A stretch of DNA of 64,000 nucleotides from Glutamicibacter sp. PS (GTDB taxonomy: Bacteria > Actinomycetota > Actinomycetes > Actinomycetales > Micrococcaceae), in assembly GCA_031317595.1 (NCBI GenBank), contig JANCMB010000001.1, positions 1,544,971 to 1,608,970 on the forward strand, read 5' to 3'. Below, piece by piece: positions 58,072-64,000 of the stretch. The notes under the pieces were generated by a model. It was not told where the DNA came from. It worked only from the letters and a program-made list of their open reading frames with translations, and searched no databases. Made by a program: the position numbers and the translations under genes. Positions within the stretch are counted from its first letter, which is position 1, and each line of letters opens with the position of its first letter.

Positions 58072-59725
58072 GAAGGTTGTACGGCTCCAATTCCGCCGCG
58101 AGGGATTCGCGAACCTTGACGATCATGCGAGTGCCGTCCTCACGGTGCTCACTTTCCAAAATTTCCGACTGGTCGCGGTGCAGTTTCGAAACCAAATCAC
58201 CACGGTCATAAGGGATCAGGACTTCAAGTTGCACGCTGGGCCGCGGAATCGAGGCGCTAATCAACTCGAGAAGCGCATCGATGCCTTCGCCAGTGTGGGC
58301 CGAAACCGCAATCGAATTCGATTCGCGGTTGCGTACCCGTTCAATCACAAACGGATCGGCGACGTCAGCCTTGTTCAGCACGATGATTTCCGGGATATTC
58401 AACGCGTCAATCTCGGAAAGCACGGTGCGTACGGCACGGATCTGCGCTTCGGGGTCCGGGTGCGAGGCATCCACCACGTGCAAGATCAGATCCGAGTCGC
58501 CGATTTCCTCGAGCGTCGAACGGAAAGCTTCGACCAACTGAGTCGGCAGGTTCGAGACGAAGCCAACCGTGTCGGCTAGCGTATAGCCCATCCCGTCGGC
58601 GGTTTGGGCCTGGCGCACGGTGGGATCCAGGGTCGCAAATAGCGCGTTTTCAACCAGGACCCCAGCATTCGTCAGGCGGTTGAGCAAGGAAGATTTGCCC
58701 GCGTTGGTGTAGCCGGCGATAGAGACGGCCGGCACTTCATTACGTTTACGGCTTGCGCGCTTGGCTTCACGTGCGGGCTTCATCGCCTTGATTTCACGCC
58801 GCAGCTTCGCCATGCGGTCACGAATGCGACGACGATCAAGTTCAATCTTGGTTTCACCTGGACCGCGTGAACCGATGCCGCCACCCGCAGCACCGACACG
58901 GCCGCCGGCCTGCCGAGACATGGAATCGCCCCAACCACGCAAGCGCGGCAAAAGGTACTCAAGCTGCGCAAGTTCGACCTGCGCTTTACCTTCGCGGCTC
59001 TTGGCATGTTGCGCGAAGATATCAAGAATCAGTCCGGTCCGGTCGATGACCTTCACCTTGACGATGTCTTCAAGTGCGCGGCGCTGCGAGGGTGCCAGCT
59101 CGGAGTCGACAATCACGGTATCTGCCCCGGTAGAGGCGACAATGTCGCGCAGTTCGGCAGCCTTGCCGGAGCCCAAGAAAGTGCTGGGGTCGGGCTTGCT
59201 TCGACGTTGCACGATTCCGTCGAGCACCTCGGAGCCCGCGGTCTCAGCCAGCGCGGCCAATTCGCGTAGGGAATTTTCCGCTTCTTGAACCGACCCCTCG
59301 GTCCAGATTCCCGCCAAAACAACCCGTTCCAGGCGTAGCTGGCGGTATTCGACCTCGGTCACGTCTTCGAGTTCGGTCGACAAACCGGCCACGCGTCGTA
59401 GGGCATGGCGGTCGGCAAGGTCGTCCTGTTCACCGTCGAAGGTCGAGCGCGATACCGAGAATCGGTTCAGCGCAGTGGCACGACCGCCGAGCACATCTTT
59501 CGATTCGTCTTGCCCGAAGTGGTGCACCTGCGGCGCATCGGCGCTGTCGGCGGCAAGAATACGATCAATGGCCGCCTGAATCTGCGCGTCGTCCATCGGC
59601 GCGGATTCGTGATCGTGCGACTGAGAGTTAGTCATGGTCCCCTTAGAAGTTTGTCGCTTTACAGAATAGTGTGCTTGCCCCTGATTTTGCGAGGTGGCAG
59701 TTGTGGCATCGAGATGTTCGGTCAT
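58064..59725 (-). CDS. hflX: GTPase HflX
   Basis: 553 residues from the ATG at 59725 (GGAGG nine bases before it); an ATG at 59635 with AAGGGG is the alternative. The N-terminal HflX domain has DTVIVDSELAPSQRRALED and VIDRTGLILDIFAQHAKSRE. The G domain has GYTNAGKSSLLNRL (G1), ADTVGF (G3) and NKADV (G4). HflX splits stalled ribosomes. The N-terminal extension before about residue 80 is poorly conserved. Confidence 0.93.
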   Translation of the reverse strand: MTEHLDATTATSQNQGQAHYSVKRQTSKGTMTNSQSHDHESAPMDDAQIQAAIDRILAADSADAPQVHHFGQDESKDVLGGRATALNRFSVSRSTFDGEQDDLADRHALRRVAGLSTELEDVTEVEYRQLRLERVVLAGIWTEGSVQEAENSLRELAALAETAGSEVLDGIVQRRSKPDPSTFLGSGKAAELRDIVASTGADTVIVDSELAPSQRRALEDIVKVKVIDRTGLILDIFAQHAKSREGKAQVELAQLEYLLPRLRGWGDSMSRQAGGRVGAAGGGIGSRGPGETKIELDRRRIRDRMAKLRREIKAMKPAREAKRASRKRNEVPAVSIAGYTNAGKSSLLNRLTNAGVLVENALFATLDPTVRQAQTADGMGYTLADTVGFVSNLPTQLVEAFRSTLEEIGDSDLILHVVDASHPDPEAQIRAVRTVLSEIDALNIPEIIVLNKADVADPFVIERVRNRESNSIAVSAHTGEGIDALLELISASIPRPSVQLEVLIPYDRGDLVSKLHRDQSEILESEHREDGTRMIVKVRESLAAELEPYNLHG

Positions 59726-60062
59726 GGTTATGAGCCTCCGGTTGTTCAGCACAATGGTGAGGAGTTGCAGAGATATGCCAACGGCTGCCGGAAGGGGTGC
59801 AGTGTCCAAGTACACAAGATGCCTAGGTGCCACGTTCGGTGACGACCTCTAGCTAATGACTCTGTCCACGCGCACTCATCAAGTACCAGCGCGCACCAAA
59901 GAGAGGTGCACCAAAAACTGGCGGAGCGGCTACCGTTATCGGCGGCTTAATTAGCTGTAGATCAGAGTCATAGAGAAAACTCTATCACTTGAGTCGCCGT
60001 CGATCTATATTGTGTGGCTCACTATGTTTGGCCACCACCGTGCCAACCGATAATCTTCCATC
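59726..60062. other. Divergent intergenic region of hflX and the RsmC-like gene
   Basis: About 340 bases without a supported gene. A TATATT at about 60008 could be a -10 for the plus-strand gene; I could not fix a -35. No strong hairpin or tRNA seen. Confidence 0.35.
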
Positions 60063-60674
60063 ATGACCTCGGATCACTATTTCAGCGCGTCGCCGGCTTC
60101 AAACGATGAACGACGGACGCTACGCGTCACCCTCGCCGGCGCCGAACGCGAAGTGATGACTGCCCCAGGGATCTTTTCCCCCGGTGGTCTCGACAAAGGT
60201 ACTGCGGTATTGCTGGAATATGTGGCACCACCACGTGGACGCGTATTGGACATCGGTTGTGGCTGGGGACCCATTACGCTTACTGCGGCGCTGCTCGCCC
60301 CCGACAGCGAGGTCTTTGCCGTAGATGTCAATGAGCGTTCTATTGATTTGGCGCGGCGCAATGCCAAGGCGTTGAACCTTGACCGCGTTCAGGTAGGTAC
60401 GCCGGATGACATCGCCGAGGACCTCGAATTCGACACTATCTGGTCCAACCCGCCGATTCGTATCGGTAAAGAGGCCCTACATGAGTTGCTCTTACGTTGG
60501 CTGCCGCGGCTTGCCCCGGGTGGGGAGGCCCTACTCGTCGTGCAGAAGAACCTTGGAAGTGACTCGCTGCAAAAGTGGTTGGCCGAACAGCTACCAAATC
60601 ATTGGAGCGTGATACGTGCGGCTACTTCCAAGGGCTTCCGCATCCTGCAAGTGAATCGGCCGTCAGACGACTAG
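60063..60674 (+). CDS. RsmC-like class I methyltransferase
   Basis: 203 residues. SAM loop VLDIGCGWGPITLTAALL and catalytic NPPIR motif in TIWSNPPIRIGKEA, as in RsmC/RlmG guanine-N2 methylases of rRNA. The N-terminus is the short single-domain form common in actinobacteria. No clear ribosome site before the ATG, so perhaps leaderless. Confidence 0.88.
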   Translation: MTSDHYFSASPASNDERRTLRVTLAGAEREVMTAPGIFSPGGLDKGTAVLLEYVAPPRGRVLDIGCGWGPITLTAALLAPDSEVFAVDVNERSIDLARRNAKALNLDRVQVGTPDDIAEDLEFDTIWSNPPIRIGKEALHELLLRWLPRLAPGGEALLVVQKNLGSDSLQKWLAEQLPNHWSVIRAATSKGFRILQVNRPSDD

Positions 60675-60684
60675 CCGATCTCAG

Positions 60685-61617
60685 TTAGTCGGAGCCCAAT
60701 ACCCCACGGGCCACCAACACGGCCGGACCAGAAAGCACCACTTCCTCACGCCCGGAGGCGACGGGCACGAAGTCGACGCCCACTTCCCCACCGGGGATCT
60801 GCACGGTCCAATGGTCAATGGTGGCTTGGCTGTGCGCCCAATACCGCATGGCAGCCGCGGCAGCGCAGGCTCCGGTACCGCACGACAGCGTTTCACCCAC
60901 GCCGCGCTCATGCACGCGCATACGCACCGTGGCCACGCCGTTGCTTAGCAATGGTTCCGCGGGAACGACAAACTCGACGTTCGTCCCGTTCGCGGGCACA
61001 GGCTCCACTTCCGGCACATGAAAAAGATCCAGCGCCTCGAGCTCCTGCGGGTCTGAGAGCGCGACCACGGTGTGGGGGTTGCCCATCGTAATGCTGAGAG
61101 CCGGGCGGTGCTGATTCCATCCGGAAGCCAAAACCAGTGAATCTACCGATTCGGCGGTTGCCTTGTCTTCATGAATCAGCCCCCAAGGCCCCAGATTTGC
61201 CGCGTAGCCGTTTGCTGTACGTTGCACCTTCTTTACGCCGGCGCGGCTACCGATGCTCAATGTTTGACCGACCTCGAGATTCACCAGCCCCTCGGCCATG
61301 AGGAAATGAACGAAGGCGCGCACGCCGTTGCCGCACATTTCAGCTATCGAACCGTCGGAATTGCGGTAGTCCATGAACCACTGGGCCTCCGGATTCTCCG
61401 CCACCTGGCTTTCGTATCCAGAGACCATCGAGGTTGGCACGGCGCGGATGAGCCCGTCTCCGCCGAGGCCGAATCGGCGATGACACAATGCCGCCACCTG
61501 CTGAGCGTTGAGGTCATGGTGGCCCTGCGGGTCCGAGATCAGCACAAAGTCGTTGCCGGTGGCATGCCCCTTGGCAAAGGACAGGCCCTCCAATTCGTTC
61601 AGTGCACTGATTGTCAT
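60685..61617 (-). CDS. dapF: Diaminopimelate epimerase
   Basis: 310 residues. The two active cysteines are in MCGNGVRAFVHFL and SCGTGACAAAAAM. GHATGNDFVLISDP opens the fold. It interconverts LL- and meso-diaminopimelate for lysine and cell-wall synthesis. It overlaps miaA by one base. Confidence 0.96.
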   Translation of the reverse strand: MTISALNELEGLSFAKGHATGNDFVLISDPQGHHDLNAQQVAALCHRRFGLGGDGLIRAVPTSMVSGYESQVAENPEAQWFMDYRNSDGSIAEMCGNGVRAFVHFLMAEGLVNLEVGQTLSIGSRAGVKKVQRTANGYAANLGPWGLIHEDKATAESVDSLVLASGWNQHRPALSITMGNPHTVVALSDPQELEALDLFHVPEVEPVPANGTNVEFVVPAEPLLSNGVATVRMRVHERGVGETLSCGTGACAAAAAMRYWAHSQATIDHWTVQIPGGEVGVDFVPVASGREEVVLSGPAVLVARGVLGSD

Positions 61618-62543
61618 TACTCCGCCTCAGGTTGGCTGTGGGTGTTGTCGATATGTGCGAGGACATCGCCGAGCATTCCCGCCCGGGTCGGATCAAACCA
61701 TGTCACTCGTGGGTCTGCGGTGAACCAGGTGATTTGTCGCCGCGCAAACTTTCTAGTGGCCACGACCGTTTGCTCAATGGCTTGAGCCCTGTCGATCTTG
61801 CCATCAAGATAATCAGTGTACTGCTGATATCCGATAGCACGTGACGCCGTCTTACCTTCACGTAGACCTCGTTCGAGCAGGCCAGCGACCTCCTGGGCGA
61901 GTCCCAGACCGTCCATCCGCTTGACGCGAGAGGCTAGGCGCTCGTGCAATGCCGCCCGCTCAAAGTTCAGCCCCAATTGTATGGTCGGCTGCATGTACTC
62001 TCGGTCTGGCATGTACGAGCTGAAGGCGCGTCCCGAAATGCGGTAGACCTCTAGCGCTCGAATAACACGTCGAACATCCAAGTTCCGCGCTGCGGATATT
62101 GGATCGACCGCTGCCAGTTCGCACCGTAGGTCGCTCTCCCCCGCAGCAGCCATTTGCGCCTCGATCTGGTTGCGGACCTCTGGGTTCGTCGGCGGAAAGT
62201 CAATCACGTCCAATGCAGCACGAACGTACAATCCAGATCCACCCACCAGAATCGGTACCTTACCGTGGGCGCGGATGACCTCGAATCGTTCGCGGGCCTG
62301 CGCTTGAAACTGGGCTACAGAGGCTTCTTCACGAATATCCATGATGTCCAGCAGGTGGTGGTCGATCCCACCGCGTTCGTTCGGGGCCAGCTTTGCCGTT
62401 CCAATGTCCATGCCACGATAGAACTGCAATGCATCGGCATTGACGATTTCGCCGCCCAGCTCCTGAGCAAGCGCGATCGCCAAATCCGACTTCCCTGTTC
62501 CGGTAGGACCCACGATCGCAAGGATCGGAAGCGAGGAAGTCAT
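61617..62543 (-). CDS. miaA: tRNA dimethylallyltransferase
   Basis: 308 residues. P-loop IVGPTGTGKSDLAIALA, then NADALQFYRGMDIGTAK and ASRAIGYQQYTDYLDG. It adds the dimethylallyl group to A37 of tRNAs. Its product is the substrate for MiaB, encoded directly upstream. Confidence 0.96.
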   Translation of the reverse strand: MTSSLPILAIVGPTGTGKSDLAIALAQELGGEIVNADALQFYRGMDIGTAKLAPNERGGIDHHLLDIMDIREEASVAQFQAQARERFEVIRAHGKVPILVGGSGLYVRAALDVIDFPPTNPEVRNQIEAQMAAAGESDLRCELAAVDPISAARNLDVRRVIRALEVYRISGRAFSSYMPDREYMQPTIQLGLNFERAALHERLASRVKRMDGLGLAQEVAGLLERGLREGKTASRAIGYQQYTDYLDGKIDRAQAIEQTVVATRKFARRQITWFTADPRVTWFDPTRAGMLGDVLAHIDNTHSQPEAE

Positions 62544-62547
62544 CGCG

Positions 62548-64000
62548 TTATTTACGCACCATCAAGGTCGGCATACCTAGGCTGGTTTTACCCTTGCCGC
62601 CGCCGGTCCCCGTCGTCGGCACACCGCAAGAGTCGGCCTGTGCACGGTCCCAAGCATCGCCCGCACGGGATCGGCGCACCGAATACTGGTCCCTAGCCGG
62701 ATCCGAGATCAGGTGGAATGCCGCTGCCTCTGTGATAGGTACGGTCACTAGATCGCCAGGGCGCGGGACCTCGGCCCCCTCTGGCACCGAGAAGTGCACG
62801 AGGCGCTGGTCTTGCGCACGGCCGGAGAGCCGATGGGTTTCCTCCGCTTTACGGCCAGCTTGCTCCGTGACCATAACCTCTACGGTGCGTCCTACCTGCT
62901 TGGCGTTCTCTTCCTTTGCAATCCGGTCCTGCAGTGCGGTGAGTCGTTCATAACGTTCCTGAACCACGGCCTTCGGCAGTTGATCGTCCATGGTTGCGGC
63001 CGGAGTACCCGGACGCTGCGAGTACTGGAAGGTAAATGCCGACGAGAAACGCGACGCCTCGACCACGTCGAGAGTAGCTTGGAAGTCTTCTTCGGTTTCT
63101 CCGGGGAATCCGACGATAATGTCGGTTGTGATGGCCGCGTGTGGGATACGTTCGCGCACCTTGTCCAGAATGCCGAGGAATTTCTTCGAACGGTACGAAC
63201 GGCGCATGTCCTTGAGTACCTTGTCCGAGCCTGATTGCAGGGGCATATGCAGCTGCGGCATGACATTCGGGGTTTCGGCCATGGCTTCGATGACGTCGTC
63301 GGTAAAGGCCGCCGGGTGCGGGCTAGTAAAGCGCACACGTTCTAGTCCTTCGATTTCACCACAGGCACGCAGGAGCTTGCCGAAGGCGAGACGATCACCG
63401 AATTCAACTCCATAGGAGTTCACGTTCTGCCCCAGCAATGTCACCTCGATGGCACCGTCATCGACCAGCGCTTGAATTTCAGCGAGGATTTCGCCCGGGC
63501 GGCGGTCTCGTTCCTTACCGCGAAGCGAAGGAACGATGCAGAAAGTACACGTATTGTTGCAGCCCACAGAAATGGACACCCACCCGGCGTATACGGACTC
63601 GCGTCGGGTCGGTAGCGTGGAGGGGAAGACGTCAAGGGACTCGAGAATCTCCAGCTCTGCCTGCTTGTTGTGCCGGGAGCGCGACAGAAGCGTCGGGAGT
63701 GAGCCGATGTTGTGTGTACCAAAGACCACATCTACCCATGGGGCCTTCTTCAAGATGGTGTCGCGGTCCTTTTGCGCGAGGCAACCGCCGACAGCAATCT
63801 GCATGTTTGGACGTTCACGCTTCAGCGGCGCCAACTGCCCTAGGTTTCCGTAGAGCTTATTGTCTGCGTTTTCACGTACGGCGCAGGTGTTGAACACCAC
63901 GACGTCGGCCACCTCGGTATCCGCATCGTCTTTGCGGCTCAGGCCGGCGTCTTCCAGCAATCCGGAAAGGCGTTCGGAGTCGTGCACGTTCATCTGACAG
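62548..64000 (-). CDS. miaB: tRNA-2-methylthio-N6-dimethylallyladenosine synthase (5' end cut by the window)
   Basis: About 484 codons are present; the start lies beyond 64000. The first cluster cysteine is visible in the last bases ([11 protein letters not shown]), with [10 protein letters not shown] as another. The radical-SAM motif is [16 protein letters not shown], and a TRAM-like region follows ([13 protein letters not shown]). It adds the methylthio group to i6A37 after MiaA acts. The C-terminal tail of about 50 residues beyond TRAM is poorly conserved. Confidence 0.96.
   Translation of the reverse strand, partial: CQMNVHDSERLSGLLEDAGLSRKDDADTEVADVVVFNTCAVRENADNKLYGNLGQLAPLKRERPNMQIAVGGCLAQKDRDTILKKAPWVDVVFGTHNIGSLPTLLSRSRHNKQAELEILESLDVFPSTLPTRRESVYAGWVSISVGCNNTCTFCIVPSLRGKERDRRPGEILAEIQALVDDGAIEVTLLGQNVNSYGVEFGDRLAFGKLLRACGEIEGLERVRFTSPHPAAFTDDVIEAMAETPNVMPQLHMPLQSGSDKVLKDMRRSYRSKKFLGILDKVRERIPHAAITTDIIVGFPGETEEDFQATLDVVEASRFSSAFTFQYSQRPGTPAATMDDQLPKAVVQERYERLTALQDRIAKEENAKQVGRTVEVMVTEQAGRKAEETHRLSGRAQDQRLVHFSVPEGAEVPRPGDLVTVPITEAAAFHLISDPARDQYSVRRSRAGDAWDRAQADSCGVPTTGTGGGKGKTSLGMPTLMVRK

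Overview
The window looks like chromosomal DNA of a high-GC actinobacterium, most likely from the Micrococcaceae (Arthrobacter/Glutamicibacter type). Pointers are the gene order tyrS - TPR protein - HAD phosphatase - small protein - tlyA - nadK - recN - pyrG (the Mycobacterium Rv1689-Rv1699 order), a mycothiol-type DinB/MDMPI enzyme, a PriA-type HisA in a hisC-hisB-hisH-priA string, a divergent lexA/LysM pair, many GTG starts and an infC gene that starts with ATC. No tool was run; all calls come from reading the sequence.

Layout. 1-9537 (minus strand): start of pyrG, recN, nadK, tlyA, a small gene, a HAD phosphatase, a very repetitive Arg/Asp-rich TPR protein, then a 1.1-kb gap holding a broken thioredoxin-like gene and what looks like an rRNA promoter and leader with no rRNA genes behind it, then tyrS. 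9623-14847: HelD-type helicase, apt, a mycothiol-type enzyme, argH. 15049-21638: a macrodomain gene and the argCJBDFR operon, with ARG boxes before argC and before argH; argG is absent. 21813-29934: a quinone reductase, then the most notable locus, a 1316-residue membrane NRPS with the architecture of epsilon-poly-L-lysine synthetase (A-T-six TM-three C-terminal domains) and a lysine-like specificity code, followed by an M1 aminopeptidase, a PHO-box-controlled polyphosphate kinase 2 and a convergent Sfp/EntD-type phosphopantetheinyl transferase. 29945-38689 is accessory: a paralogue of a secreted DUF5129/TPM-like protein carrying two in-frame stops, a lipoprotein, a GNAT enzyme, a DUF2975 protein, the intact paralogue, a PH-domain protein, a phosphoribosyltransferase, an MFS exporter, a YbaK deacylase and a cyclase-family hydrolase.

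38855-46650: translation block, with pheST, an LppM-like lipoprotein, a NUDIX hydrolase, a TrmH-family methylase and infC-rpmI-rplT. L20 carries an extra C-terminal domain. 46934-50161: DUF1844, a membrane protein, an MFS transporter and SseB. 50321-53625: hisC-hisB-hisH-49-aa membrane protein-priA. 53702-64000: the SOS pair LysM protein/lexA, a GH76-like protein, dinG, hflX, an RsmC-like methylase, dapF, miaA and most of miaB, which runs off the end.

How parts fit together: the NRPS, its probable carrier-protein activator and an aminopeptidase that could trim or degrade the polymer form a plausible poly(amino acid) module. A phosphate-controlled PPK2 beside it hints at a link between phosphate status, ATP supply and polymer synthesis.
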